DNA of 64,000 bases from JAHEFU01 sp020440645 (GCA_020440645.1 JAGRNR010000013.1:4163-68162); one strand, 5' to 3'. Positions 1 through 8,303 are shown, numbered from the stretch's first letter. The notes: generated by a model not told the origin, from the letters alone. A program made the numbers and translations.

Positions 1-527
1 CGGATCAGCGCGCGGATCTCCACGATCTGCGCCGGGTCCAGGCCGCTGGTCGGCTCATCGAGGATCAGCACCGGCGGGTCATTCAGCAGCGCCTGGGCCA
101 GGCCGACGCGCTGGTGGTAACCCTTCGAGAGCTGGGAGATGTCCTTGTGGGCCATCGTGCCGAGGCCGCAGGTCTGGATCACATCGTCGATGCGGCCCTG
201 GATGTCTGCGGCGGACACTCCCTGCATCCGTCCCATGTAGCGCAGGTAGTCCACCACACCCATCTCCTCATAGAGGGCGGTGCTTTCGGGCAGGTACCCG
301 ACGGCGCTGCGGGCGGCGAGCGGCGCGTCGATGATGTCATGTCCATTGATGCTTGCCGTGCCTTCGGTCGGTGCGAGGTAACCCGTCAGCACCTTCATCG
401 TGGTGGACTTCCCGGCTCCGTTGGGGCCGAGGAATCCGACGATTTCACCCTTGGACACGGAGAAGCTCACATCATCGACTGCCAGGACGTCACCATATTT
501 CTTGGTCAGTCCCGATACTTCGATCAT
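1..527 (-). CDS. ABC transporter ATP-binding protein (partial)
   Basis: Nucleotide-binding subunit of an ABC exporter of the NatA/GldA type, which powers transport from the cytoplasmic face of the membrane. The reverse strand reads from an ATG at 527 and runs off the left edge after about 175 residues, so the C-terminus and the permease partner are outside the window. Visible motifs: Walker A GPNGAGKST at residues 34-42, a signature LSKGYHQR near 133-140 (LSKGY in place of the usual LSGGQ, common in this subfamily), and Walker B with the D-loop, VLILDEPTSGLD, at 153-164. GGAG lies about 11 nt before the start and a TATAAT is about 65 nt upstream. The family call is firm; the substrate cannot be told. 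Confidence 0.93.
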   Translation of the reverse strand, partial: MIEVSGLTKKYGDVLAVDDVSFSVSKGEIVGFLGPNGAGKSTTMKVLTGYLAPTEGTASINGHDIIDAPLAARSAVGYLPESTALYEEMGVVDYLRYMGRMQGVSAADIQGRIDDVIQTCGLGTMAHKDISQLSKGYHQRVGLAQALLNDPPVLILDEPTSGLDPAQIVEIRALI

Positions 528-752
528 AGCTTTCCCACTCCAGATTCCTTTAGTACTAATGGCTCATTGGCCAGGTCCGAGAATCAGAGCAGAGATTATA
601 CAGGTCAGCAGACGCAGCACCACCCGTTCCCGGACGCTTCCCCGCAGCAATCACCCTTTGCAGGCAATGGCCGGCGGGGATTACAAAGTACTCTGGATGC
701 CTGAACTAGAATATGTGTTCAATCATTCACGAAAAATCACCAGGAGACATCG

Positions 753-1223
753 ATGACCAGCCGCGGACTCCTCCTCAACGAACTGGAGCACGTGCTTCGC
801 AACTGCCGCAACATCATTGAGCTGATCGAGCCCGACGACCTCGGGTTCAGGCCGGCGGCGAACATGCGCACGCTTGAGGAACTGGTGAACCACCTCGCAC
901 AGATCCCGGCGATCGACCTCCTGATCATGCGCGGGGCTGAAGAGGCCGAGGTGCAGGACCGTGAGAAGAAGATGTTCGCCCGCAGCCGCGATGACCTGTT
1001 CAAGAACATGGAGCGCGGCAGCCGTGATATGACACGCTTCATGGAAGGCCTGACCTTCGACGAGTTCGAGAACGGCAACGGCGTGGCCTTCTACGGCCGC
1101 AGCCAGACCTACCAGCAGTGGCTGCTGGAAACGGTCACGCATATCTACCACCACCGCGCTCAGCTGCATATGTACCTGAAGATCAAGGGCTACCCGGTGG
1201 ACACGAACACGCTGTACAACTAG
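753..1223 (+). CDS. DinB-like metal-binding protein
   Basis: A 156-residue member of the DinB/YfiT-like four-helix-bundle superfamily, which binds a divalent metal and includes thiol-dependent S-transferases. The expected histidine triad is visible: H47 (in NHLAQ) and the C-terminal H130-x3-H134 followed by RAQL, the classic HxxxHR pattern. The ATG is preceded by AGGAG at proper spacing, and a TAGAAT hexamer about 40 nt upstream may be its -10. It is transcribed away from the ABC gene and is not in an operon. Enzymatic substrate unknown. Confidence 0.85.
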   Translation: MTSRGLLLNELEHVLRNCRNIIELIEPDDLGFRPAANMRTLEELVNHLAQIPAIDLLIMRGAEEAEVQDREKKMFARSRDDLFKNMERGSRDMTRFMEGLTFDEFENGNGVAFYGRSQTYQQWLLETVTHIYHHRAQLHMYLKIKGYPVDTNTLYN

Positions 1224-1228
1224 TGGAG

Positions 1229-1247
1229 GCCAGGCTGTAAGCCTGGC
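1229..1247. terminator. Stem-loop after the DinB-like gene
   Basis: GCCAGGC-tgtaa-GCCTGGC, a perfect 7-bp stem 6 nt after the stop codon. There is no T-run, so it is at best a weak or Rho-assisted terminator. Confidence 0.4.
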
Positions 1248-1253
1248 TTGGCA

Positions 1254-1407
1254 GGGACCGGGGACCGGTAGTGGGCAGTGGTTAGTAATCAGAATTCAGT
1301 AGCAGCCGCGCCCTCGCCGCTGAATGGCAGGTGCGGCGCAAGCTGCACAACAGGGATCGGGAACCGGGGAACAGAAATGGTCAGTGGTCGGTGGTCAGAG
1401 TGGATCG
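1254..1407. repeat. Heptamer repeat locus, two direct degenerate blocks
   Basis: Block 1 (1254-1302) is seven 7-bp units that start as GGGACCG and drift to GTAGTGG, GCAGTGG and TCAGTAG. Block 2 (1353-1407) again starts GGGATCG, GGGAACC and drifts to GTCAGTG, GTCGGTG, GTCAGAG. Both blocks run the same way, about 100 bp apart, between the DinB-like and DUF1028 genes. The GGGACC unit recurs at 37656-37805. Confidence 0.6.
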
Positions 1408-1498
1408 TGGCAGGCGCAGTTCTTAGCTGACTGGTCACCGGGCAAACTGCCTGGCCTCCCCTACAATGCTTTCGGGAATGCACTCAAGAGGGAGCACC

Positions 1499-2641
1499 AT
1501 GAAAGCAGCAATCTTCATCCTCGGAATCATCAGCATCTTCTGTTTAGCGGGCAGCGCTGTTGCCTCACCGCCACCGAAGCAGGACAACATCGCCACCTTC
1601 AGTGTGGTGGCCTACAAGCCATCAACCGGCGAGGTCGGCGTGGCGGTGCAGAGCCGCTTCTTCGCCGTCGGCAGCGTGGTGCCCTACGCCGAGGCCGGCG
1701 TCGGCGCGATCGCCAGCCAGGCCTTTGGCAACACCACCTTCGGTCCGCTCGGGCTGGAGATGATCAGCCAGGGGATGGGCCTCGACGAGGTGATGAGCAC
1801 ACTCCTGCGTGACGACGAGCGGCGCGAGCAGCGCCAGGTCGGGATGGTGCAGGTCGGCGGGGGCAACTTCACTCCCGGCAATGAATGGGCGGAAAGCAAG
1901 CAGGCCAGCTATGCGATGACGGAGGCCGGCCAGGCGCTGAGCTACACCGGCAGCGAATGCATGGACTGGGCCGGCGGGCGTACCGGCGTGGCAAAGGACG
2001 GCATCGTGTTCTCCGTGCAGGGCAACATCCTCACCGGCGCTGATGTGGTGGATGCGATGTTTGAGGCGATGGAGGACCCGGAGCGCTGGCTGGTTGACAA
2101 CCCGCTGGCGGACGAGGAGATCATGTATGCCGTGAGCATTGACGACATGGCCGCGCGCCTGATGCTGGCGCTGGCAGCCGGCCAGAGCCGGGGCGGGGAC
2201 AGCCGCGGGATGCAGAGTGCCGCGCTTTTGATCCAGCAGGAGGGGATGGGCTACGGCGGCTACAACGACCTGAAGTATGACCTCAGGGTTGACGACGCAG
2301 AGGACCCCTTCAATGAGCTGGCGCGCCTGCTGAACATCGGCCGGCCATTCGCACTTGGCAACGAGGCCTATACGGTGCTGTACAACGGCGAGTATGGACG
2401 GGCGCGCGAGCTGTTCGAGAAGATCGTGCAGCTTGACCCGCAGAATGCCAACGCCTACTACAACCTGGCCTGCGCCTGCGCGATGGGCGGCGATGTGGGG
2501 GCCGGCTTCCTCAACCTGGTGCTGGCCCTCGAGCTCGACCCGAGCATGCTGGACCACGCCCTGCAGGACAGCGACCTTGACAACCTGCATGGTGATGAGC
2601 GCTGGCAGATCATCGAGGCGATGCAGGAAGCAGCCGAGTAG
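1499..2641 (+). CDS. Secreted DUF1028 protein with C-terminal TPR-like region
   Basis: A 380-residue exported protein. Starting at the ATG at 1499 (GAGGGA 5-10 nt upstream) gives a clean signal peptide, MKAAIFILGIISIFCLAGSA. The mature N-terminus begins with NIATFSVVAYKPSTGEVGVA, the hallmark of DUF1028, an Ntn-hydrolase-like fold found in many secreted bacterial proteins. The body keeps GNILTG and the conserved ESP-like downstream region of the family. After about residue 290 it reads as a TPR-like tail (GEYGRARELFEKIVQLDPQN). Earlier in-frame starts lie upstream of the Shine-Dalgarno and are unlikely. It stands alone and converges with the lipoprotein gene that ends at 2650. Activity unknown. 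Confidence 0.85.
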   Translation: MKAAIFILGIISIFCLAGSAVASPPPKQDNIATFSVVAYKPSTGEVGVAVQSRFFAVGSVVPYAEAGVGAIASQAFGNTTFGPLGLEMISQGMGLDEVMSTLLRDDERREQRQVGMVQVGGGNFTPGNEWAESKQASYAMTEAGQALSYTGSECMDWAGGRTGVAKDGIVFSVQGNILTGADVVDAMFEAMEDPERWLVDNPLADEEIMYAVSIDDMAARLMLALAAGQSRGGDSRGMQSAALLIQQEGMGYGGYNDLKYDLRVDDAEDPFNELARLLNIGRPFALGNEAYTVLYNGEYGRARELFEKIVQLDPQNANAYYNLACACAMGGDVGAGFLNLVLALELDPSMLDHALQDSDLDNLHGDERWQIIEAMQEAAE

Positions 2642-2649
2642 TCCTGGGC

Positions 2650-4365
2650 TCAGTCGTTGCGCAGCCTGACATAGTGCAGCGTGCTGTCATCGAGGTTCAC
2701 ATAGGCCACCGCCGGCCGGTTGCCAAGCTGGAAGATGCGGCAGTCCGGCGCCAGCGTGAAGTTTGTCAGGAAGCTGACCTGTTCCTGCCCGAACTGCCCA
2801 TCATCCGGCAGGCCGCCCGGCGAACTGGTGTAGATGATCAGCTGCGTGACAATCCCATTGCCCTTGGTGAAGCACAGGCTGGGCCGCCCATTGAGGCGGG
2901 CCATGCTGAAGTGGTCGTCCGCCGTGATTGTGGAGATCACCCGCGAATGCCAGTCGAACACCGAGACCGGGTGCGGGTAGTCGGCGACCTGCAGCACCAG
3001 GTTCAGGCCCTTCCACATGATCAGCGGTGCCCCGGCGATTTCATCCAGCCAGATCTGGTCAGGCTGCACCTCCGAGCTGAATTCCATCTCGTCCCACTCC
3101 CCCGGCTGCGGGTTGTCATTCTGCGCATGCAGGTACAGCAGGCCATCCTGCGATGCATTGTGCAAGTTTGCCAGGGCTATCGCCGGCTCACCGGCGAACG
3201 TGCAGATATCGGGCTGGGCCTCCTCGGCACCATTGACGTCACCGAGTGACTTGATGCGCACGGCCGTGAACCCGTCCAGCGGGTCACTCGTGATCGAGCG
3301 CGCGTAACCGAGGTAGGCATAGGCCGAGTCGGTGTCCACGTCCAGCGGATCGGCCTCTGTATAGGCTAGCTGCAGCACACCCTTGTCACTGTGGACGGCA
3401 CAGTAGCTGTGCCAGAAGCTGCCATCCTGCACCTGCACCCGGTCCCAGTTGCCATCCTGGGTTGGAAGACTGGTCTCGGAGGCGACCAGCCAGATCTCCC
3501 CGCTGGCGCTGCCGCAGTAGGCCACCACCGGCCTGCCCTCATGCATCGTGGCGCGAATCTGGGTGACGATCTCGTCACCGACTACGGTGGAGTGCTGCCA
3601 TTCCACCGGGTCCTGCGGGGAGGCATTGTCAGCCAGTGCGAAGAGCAGGTGTTCCGCTGAGTCACGGTAGAAGATGCCGGGTCGGCCGTTGCAGTCGATG
3701 GCTTCCAGCTCGGCAAACACATTCGCTGAAACCAGGCTGTCAATCGGGTCCATCGCCTCAAGTGCCATGTCAACCTGGTTGATGACAATCCCGCCGCCGG
3801 GGTTTGCCAGCACCGCGAAGTACTGGCGGTGCAGTGGAGAGTAGTACTGCGGCAGGTCAAGGCCGACGGACTGTGAGTTGTTGCCGGGGATCAGTTGCGA
3901 AAAGACCTGCCAGCGGCCGGTACTGAAGTTCGCCAGCAGCAGGTAGCCGGCCTGGCCACTGCCTGTGAAGTCAATCGTGAGCTCGTCACATTCACTGCCC
4001 GCATTGAATGCCTCGAAGATCACCCATTCCGCGGCATCTTCACCGGCCTGCAGTGTCATTTCCCCGCCGGCTCCGAGGCTGGCTCCCGTGCTGCTGGCGA
4101 GATACCAGCTGAGGTCCAGCTTGGCCGGCTTGTCAATCCCGCTTGATGATCGCGCGAAAGAGGAACTCCCCGCCAGACCTTGCCGCTTGAGGGAGAGTGA
4201 GTCCAGCCCGCTTAAAGCGGGCAGGCCGGTTGATTCCGATGAGGCAGACTGGGCAGGTTCAGTCCGGCTGGATTCGGAAGCTGGGCCGGCATGGAATCCG
4301 GCACAACCGGAAATGCAGCAGGCAACGGTAAGGCAGCAGGCAATCAGCCACAGGCAGCGTTTCAA
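2650..4365 (-). CDS. Lipoprotein, tandem paralogue A (possible beta-propeller)
   Basis: A 571-residue lipoprotein: basic MKRC start, hydrophobic stretch and a lipobox ending at C21 (ISGC). The mature part has a short Ser/Pro-rich spacer, then repeated segments of the type GRPGIFYRDSAEHLLFALA and GRPVVAYCGSASGEIWL that recur every 50-60 residues and resemble blades of a beta-propeller. It is about 40-50% similar throughout to the protein encoded just upstream (4453-6171), so the pair is a tandem duplication. The start codon is TTG, in the same context (GGAGTGGTGA then the start) where the paralogue has ATG. Upstream is TATACT at a similar distance in both. The family is unrecognised; a binding role at the cell surface is only inference. 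Confidence 0.75.
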   Translation of the reverse strand: MKRCLWLIACCLTVACCISGCAGFHAGPASESSRTEPAQSASSESTGLPALSGLDSLSLKRQGLAGSSSFARSSSGIDKPAKLDLSWYLASSTGASLGAGGEMTLQAGEDAAEWVIFEAFNAGSECDELTIDFTGSGQAGYLLLANFSTGRWQVFSQLIPGNNSQSVGLDLPQYYSPLHRQYFAVLANPGGGIVINQVDMALEAMDPIDSLVSANVFAELEAIDCNGRPGIFYRDSAEHLLFALADNASPQDPVEWQHSTVVGDEIVTQIRATMHEGRPVVAYCGSASGEIWLVASETSLPTQDGNWDRVQVQDGSFWHSYCAVHSDKGVLQLAYTEADPLDVDTDSAYAYLGYARSITSDPLDGFTAVRIKSLGDVNGAEEAQPDICTFAGEPAIALANLHNASQDGLLYLHAQNDNPQPGEWDEMEFSSEVQPDQIWLDEIAGAPLIMWKGLNLVLQVADYPHPVSVFDWHSRVISTITADDHFSMARLNGRPSLCFTKGNGIVTQLIIYTSSPGGLPDDGQFGQEQVSFLTNFTLAPDCRIFQLGNRPAVAYVNLDDSTLHYVRLRND

Positions 4366-4452
4366 TCACCACTCCGTAACCGGGAATATGCGAAAAACAG
4401 TATAAGCGGAAAAACCGGAAAGTTATCTGTCGAACAGCGCTTGGCCGAAGCC

Positions 4453-6171
4453 TCAATCGTTGTCAAAGCGGTTGTAGTGGATCGCGGAATCCGCGAAGTC
4501 GTAATACATCAGTGCCGGCCGGCCGGCCACGGAAATCAGCCGTGGGTCCGGGTTGTCAGGGCTGCCCGGCGCGAAGTGCTGCTGGATCAGGTTGAATTCC
4601 TCCCACGGCGGGTTGACAGTTGAGCCATGCGAACTGAACTGGATGTTCAGGTTGAAGTTGCCGGTATTGACCACATAGGCGAGCGCCGGGCTGCCATTGA
4701 GTGACAGCAGACTGAAGGTCGGTTCGCAGCCGGCGATGCTTACATTTGTGATCGTCCAGTCCGCCGGCAGCTGTGGATCCGCCTTGTAGCTGCGAATCAT
4801 GTTAAGAACGCTGTCCCGGTATGCGATCACCGGGGCTCCCGACAACTGGTCCAGCCAAAGCTGCCCCGTGTCCACATTTGAAACGAGCACCTGCCAGTCC
4901 CAGTCAACCGGAGCCGGGTCCGCATTAAGTGCATGGATGTAGAGCAGTTCGTCCGTGCTCAGTGACCGCAGGTTGCAGACAGCAATGCTCGGCGTGCCGT
5001 CAATGATGCAGATGTCCGGCTGTGACGGGTAGGCCCCGGTCGCATCACCGAGCGGGTAGATGCGGCTGTAGCTGAAACTGCCGAGCGGATCACCCGAGAC
5101 CGAGCGCGCATAGCCGAGGTAGCCATAGATGAAGTCGCCGTTGATGTCGAGCGGATCGCGCTCGAAGCTGGTGATGTGCAGGCGCTGTCCATCGCTGCAG
5201 AGTGCCGCACGTGCACAGTTGCCGGCGGCGATGAGCTGCTGCTTCTGCCAGTCGCCTACCTGCAGCGGCAGGGATTTGCTGGCGGCGGCGATCCACAGGC
5301 TGCTGTCATTCTCATCAACATAGAGCACGACCGGCTTTCCCTTGTGCATCTCCACCCGCCAGTAGTAGCAGAATTCGCTGGACGTGATTTCGCTTGTGGT
5401 CCAGTCCGCCGGGCCGGCCGGGCTGGCGGAGTTGGCAAGGGCGAACAGCAGCCTGTCTGATTCATCCTTGTAGACAATGGCCGGGCGGCCGTTGCATTCG
5501 ACTGCCTCGATGCCGGGGTTGGCAGCATCGATTGCAATGCCGGGGACCTGGTCCATCCGCTCCACGAGGTATTCAAAGTTGTCAATCCGCAGGTCGCCGC
5601 CATCCGCTGCAATCAGAGCGACATACTGCCTGTGCAGCGGCGAGTACCAAGCCTGCTGGTCGATGTTCTGGAACAGGCTGCCGCTACCGGCAGTGAACTG
5701 CTGCACGATATTCCAGCGGCCAAGCCCGAAATCCGCGACTGCGAGATAGACCGGTGTGGTGGCATTGCTGTACTGCAGTTCTATCGCATCACATTCCGAG
5801 CCGGCATTGAACACCTCATACACAGCCCAGCTGATTGAGGCATTGCCGGACAGCATGGTCAGTGAAATGCCGGGGTCCACGATCACATTGCCACCGGAGG
5901 CGATCAAGCGCTGCGGCGGCATTACGAAGGGTGTCTTGATCCCGGCAGTGTTTCGTGGAGTCGATGGCAGTGTGAATTGCTCTGAAATCGCAGGAGCAAT
6001 TTCGTCCAGCATATTCAGCGAAGGGAGAGCAGCCGGCTCCAGCTGTGCAGCCTGGGGAGTTGTCGGTTCAGGGGAATGTACATTGGCAGGGGCCGGTGTG
6101 CTGGAAGCACATGCTGCACAGAGCAGCAGCACTGAGACTACTCCGATGGCCAGCAACAGGCAGCGCTTCAT
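4453..6171 (-). CDS. Lipoprotein, tandem paralogue B (possible beta-propeller)
   Basis: A 572-residue lipoprotein with signal MKRCLLLAIG and a lipobox cysteine at C21 (CAAC). It has the same architecture as its downstream paralogue: a Pro/Ser/Ala-rich spacer, an N-terminal jelly-roll-like block containing YEVFNAGSECDAIELQYS, then repeats such as GRPAIVYKDESDRLLFAL and GKPVVLYVDENDSSLWIA. ATG start with GGAG 6 nt away; a TATACT hexamer lies about 40 nt upstream. The two genes are 87 bp apart on the same strand, and each keeps its own upstream TATACT-like element. Function not known. Confidence 0.75.
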   Translation of the reverse strand: MKRCLLLAIGVVSVLLLCAACASSTPAPANVHSPEPTTPQAAQLEPAALPSLNMLDEIAPAISEQFTLPSTPRNTAGIKTPFVMPPQRLIASGGNVIVDPGISLTMLSGNASISWAVYEVFNAGSECDAIELQYSNATTPVYLAVADFGLGRWNIVQQFTAGSGSLFQNIDQQAWYSPLHRQYVALIAADGGDLRIDNFEYLVERMDQVPGIAIDAANPGIEAVECNGRPAIVYKDESDRLLFALANSASPAGPADWTTSEITSSEFCYYWRVEMHKGKPVVLYVDENDSSLWIAAASKSLPLQVGDWQKQQLIAAGNCARAALCSDGQRLHITSFERDPLDINGDFIYGYLGYARSVSGDPLGSFSYSRIYPLGDATGAYPSQPDICIIDGTPSIAVCNLRSLSTDELLYIHALNADPAPVDWDWQVLVSNVDTGQLWLDQLSGAPVIAYRDSVLNMIRSYKADPQLPADWTITNVSIAGCEPTFSLLSLNGSPALAYVVNTGNFNLNIQFSSHGSTVNPPWEEFNLIQQHFAPGSPDNPDPRLISVAGRPALMYYDFADSAIHYNRFDND

Positions 6172-6250
6172 TCACCACTCCGCAACCTTAACCTTTGACA
6201 GGAAAAGTATATGGCAACTGCGGATTGGTTGGAGGAGTAGAAAAGCAAAA

Positions 6251-6280
6251 AGCCCCGCCGTAGCGGGGCTTTTGTTTTCA
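6251..6280 (-). terminator. Rho-independent terminator of BsuPI-like lipoprotein 1
   Basis: Stem AGCCCCGC-cgta-GCGGGGCT with T-rich flanks on both strands. It lies 18 bp past the stop of the minus-strand gene and could also act on the other strand. Confidence 0.85.
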
Positions 6281-6298
6281 TGGTGGGGATCAACTTCG

Positions 6299-6940
6299 TT
6301 AGCTGACCTTGCCGTTCAGGTAGGCGACCTGGCCGAGGCTGGCCGGGTTGCTGACGCTGGTGTGGAAGCCGTTGGCCATCACATTGCCGCTGATCGGGTT
6401 GCCGTGGCGGTCACGTCCGTTCCAGTCAGCCTTGTATTCGAAAGTCTGGTACGGGCTCAGGGTGCGGGTCTCGAAGACGAATCCGAAGAAGCGGCCTTCA
6501 CTCCAGCGATACAGCTCCTGGCCGTTCTTCACGATTGAGAAGTCGGCGCGCTTGGTGCTGTTGTAGGTGATGTGGCGGGCCTGGCTGGAGTTGTTGGTCA
6601 CCATCATCTTGAACTGGTACTGCCCATTGCCATCGGTCAGCAGCTGGAACAGGTAGTCGATGCCGTCGATGTAGGCTGCATCGCTTGTGGCGACGTACCA
6701 GCTGGAGCTGGCTTCGCGGTCGGCAAGCACCTCATCCAGCGAGGGGGCCATTGTGTAGTCAACTGCCTTGGCATCATCCGCCGGGATATCCAGGTCCGCC
6801 ATCGCTGAGCTGCCGCCACCGCAGGAGGCCAGCAGGCCCAGGGCCAGCATGACCACGAGCGCCATCAGGTTGCGGATCACGATGATCACGCTGCTGTTCT
6901 GCCTGTTGTCGTTACCGTTGATGTTCTTCTTAGCTTCCAT
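6299..6940 (-). CDS. BsuPI-like lipoprotein 1
   Basis: A 213-residue lipoprotein: lipobox LLASC with C40, a glycine spacer, then one domain from about residue 85. That domain matches the BsuPI fold (intracellular proteinase inhibitor family, PF12690): TNNSSQARHITY, a central FSIVKNGQELYRWS, and LSPYQTFEYKADW followed by GRDRHG. The start is the ATG at 6940, because GAGGTG sits 6 nt before it; a GTG three codons earlier is itself part of that Shine-Dalgarno. It has three paralogues in the window (11100, 59556, 60392). Its 5' leader is nearly the same as that of the gene at 11100-11771. It probably sits in the envelope; inhibitor activity is unproven. Confidence 0.8.
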   Translation of the reverse strand: MEAKKNINGNDNRQNSSVIIVIRNLMALVVMLALGLLASCGGGSSAMADLDIPADDAKAVDYTMAPSLDEVLADREASSSWYVATSDAAYIDGIDYLFQLLTDGNGQYQFKMMVTNNSSQARHITYNSTKRADFSIVKNGQELYRWSEGRFFGFVFETRTLSPYQTFEYKADWNGRDRHGNPISGNVMANGFHTSVSNPASLGQVAYLNGKVS

Positions 6941-6965
6941 GTCAGTCACCTCAGATTGGTTTTTT

Positions 6966-7001
6966 CAGTTCGGGGAAGTTCCTGCTTCCTTTTCCAAACC
7001 G
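6966..7001 (-). ncRNA. Conserved structured leader RNA, copy 1
   Basis: On the minus strand: outer helix CGGTTTGG/CCGAACTG, inner helix GGAAG/CTTCC, loop CAGGAA. The same fold with compensatory changes occurs at 11802-11838. It lies 26 nt before the start codon of BsuPI-like lipoprotein 1. Confidence 0.55.
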
Positions 7002-7057
7002 TCTGTAATTCCCGCCCCCGGGAGGTTCTAAACAGATAATTCGAAAAAATTCGAAAA
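7002..7057 (-). promoter_or_regulatory. Conserved upstream block with paired TTCGAA, copy 1
   Basis: Contains TTCGAA-4 nt-TTCGAA (7040-7055), then ATCTGTTTA, then a conserved GGGAATTACA. The same order and spacing recur at 11839-11894 upstream of BsuPI-like lipoprotein 2. Probably a promoter with a regulator site; no consensus -10 was assigned. Confidence 0.5.
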
Positions 7058-7196
7058 TTAGCAGAATTCAACGAAATCGTTGGGTTGAGGTGGATTAGAT
7101 TGAAGGCGCGAGATATAGCTCACGCCAGTCCAGCAAAGGACTTAGCAAGCGTAAGGACGGATCGGGTAGCTGGAAGGAGAATCGGCAGGAATCAGG

Positions 7197-7372
7197 GTAG
7201 CGGTGGCACCTTGCGCCAACTGGGAGTGATTGCGGCACTGTTCCTGGTCCGTTATCTCAAGCGTTGGGAACCTGCCATTGCTTTCGCGATGAGTTTCAAG
7301 GACTCGGCTGGATGGATCTGAAATGGAACTTCGGGAGATACCCTGTCAATTGGCGCAAGGCGCCACCGCTAC
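7197..7372. mobile_element. MITE-like element with 23-bp terminal inverted repeats
   Basis: Ends GTAGCGGTGGCACCTTGCGC (7197 on) and its reverse complement (7350-7372) match at 22 of 23 positions. The 176-bp interior has no ORF. No target-site duplication is apparent. Confidence 0.5.
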
Positions 7373-7517
7373 ACATCTTTACTTGCAGATTGCATGGACA
7401 GGAGGTGTATCCAATTGGAGTTGTAACTTCCGCGCGATCCCGCTTTCAGCGGGACTTCGCCTGCGGCTCAGCCTCCAATTGTAGGGTGCACAGCAGTCAG
7501 GTTTTGAGTATGCGCCT

Positions 7518-7552
7518 GTGCTGAGCCCGGGAACTCGTTTCCGGCTCAGCAC
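7518..7552. other. Long hairpin downstream of lexA
   Basis: GTGCTGAGCC pairs perfectly with GGCTCAGCAC, and the interior extends with GGGAAC/GTTTCC, leaving a 2-nt loop. No T-run follows on either strand. Confidence 0.5.
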
Positions 7553-7597
7553 GCGAGTCAAGCCCCGCGAGTGCTCGCACGAGAGGGCAAAAGGATA

Positions 7598-7621
7598 GCG
7601 ACTGACGCTTCGAGTCAGTCG
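7598..7621 (-). terminator. Possible lexA terminator
   Basis: CGACTGAC-7 nt-GTCAGTCG overlaps the lexA stop codon and is followed on the minus strand by CTATCCTTTT. Short stem and short T-run, so only a candidate. Confidence 0.4.
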
Positions 7622-8235
7622 TACTGCCGGATCAGGCTCTTGAGTTTGCCGAGCACGCGGATCTCATTGAAGTACATATCCGGGTAGAGCGGGTTGGCCG
7701 CCTTGAGCACTACGCGGCCGGCCTGGCGGAAGAAGAACTTCACCGTGGCCTCGTCCTCCACCATTGCGGCAACAATGTCGCCGGTGCTGGCGCTCTGCTG
7801 CTCACGGAAGATGGCGATGTCCCCTTCCTTGATGCCGGCGTTGATCATGGAGTCGCCCTTCACACGCAGGGCGAACAGGTTGCCGCCTTCATGCTGCATG
7901 TTGTCCAGCGGCATGTTGACGTAGTCCTCCACGTTGTGGTCGGCATAGGTCATCACACCGGCGGCGATGCGGCCGAGGATCGGGATCCGCGCCGCCTCTT
8001 CCACACCGAGCACCTGCTTGCCCCGCTGGCCGAGCAGTATGCTGCGGCTGCGGTTGCGCGCCCGTTCAATCAGGCCCTTCTTCTCCAGTGCCACGACATG
8101 GTCATAGGCACCCTTGACACTGCAGTCGAACTTGCCGGCGATATCTCGGATGGACGGCGCATAGCCGTTGCCTTCGATGAAATCGGCAATGTACTGCAGC
8201 ACTTCGCGCTGCTTGTCTGTGACACGTTTGGCCAT
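7615..8235 (-). CDS. lexA: LexA repressor, SOS master regulator
   Basis: A 206-residue LexA: an N-terminal winged helix (residues 1-65, DKQREVLQYIADFIEGNGYAPSIRDIA) and a C-terminal S24 peptidase-like domain. The self-cleavage site A92-G93 (RIAAGVMT), the catalytic serine S129 (VKGDSMINAG) and the lysine K166 (EATVKFFF) are all present, so RecA-stimulated autocleavage should work. The ATG at 8235 has no Shine-Dalgarno and lies 6 nt from a perfect -10, so the mRNA is probably leaderless. A 17-bp palindrome sits between the -35 and -10 boxes, pointing to autorepression. It lies downstream of the WD40-repeat gene on the same strand but has its own promoter. Confidence 0.97.
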   Translation of the reverse strand: MAKRVTDKQREVLQYIADFIEGNGYAPSIRDIAGKFDCSVKGAYDHVVALEKKGLIERARNRSRSILLGQRGKQVLGVEEAARIPILGRIAAGVMTYADHNVEDYVNMPLDNMQHEGGNLFALRVKGDSMINAGIKEGDIAIFREQQSASTGDIVAAMVEDEATVKFFFRQAGRVVLKAANPLYPDMYFNEIRVLGKLKSLIRQYD

Positions 8236-8241
8236 AACAAA

Positions 8242-8270
8242 ATTATACTAATCACATTAGTACTTGTCAA
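8242..8270 (-). promoter_or_regulatory. lexA promoter, full consensus, leaderless
   Basis: TTGACA (8265-8270), a 17-nt spacer, TATAAT (8242-8247), then TTTGTT and the ATG. Both hexamers match the housekeeping consensus exactly. The predicted transcription start coincides with the start codon. Confidence 0.9.
8246..8262. promoter_or_regulatory. Putative LexA operator
   Basis: TACTAATGTGATTAGTA, a perfect 7-3-7 palindrome. It covers most of the spacer and overlaps the -10 of the lexA promoter, a classic place for autorepression. It differs from the E. coli and Bacillus SOS boxes; no second copy was noticed in the window. Confidence 0.7.
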
Positions 8271-8303
8271 GTGTTTATGACACGATTTTCAAGAATTGGA
8301 AAA

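Larger units (their letters stand above)
7058..7614. other. 557-bp gene-free region with inverted repeats
   Basis: No convincing gene. It holds a 176-bp element with 23-bp terminal inverted repeats (7197-7372), short CCAATTGGAG/CTCCAATTG repeats near 7409-7483, a TCCCGC-tttca-GCGGGA stem near 7438-7454, a long hairpin at 7518-7552 and a copy of the GAGTGCTCGCACGAG motif near 7569. Confidence 0.6.
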
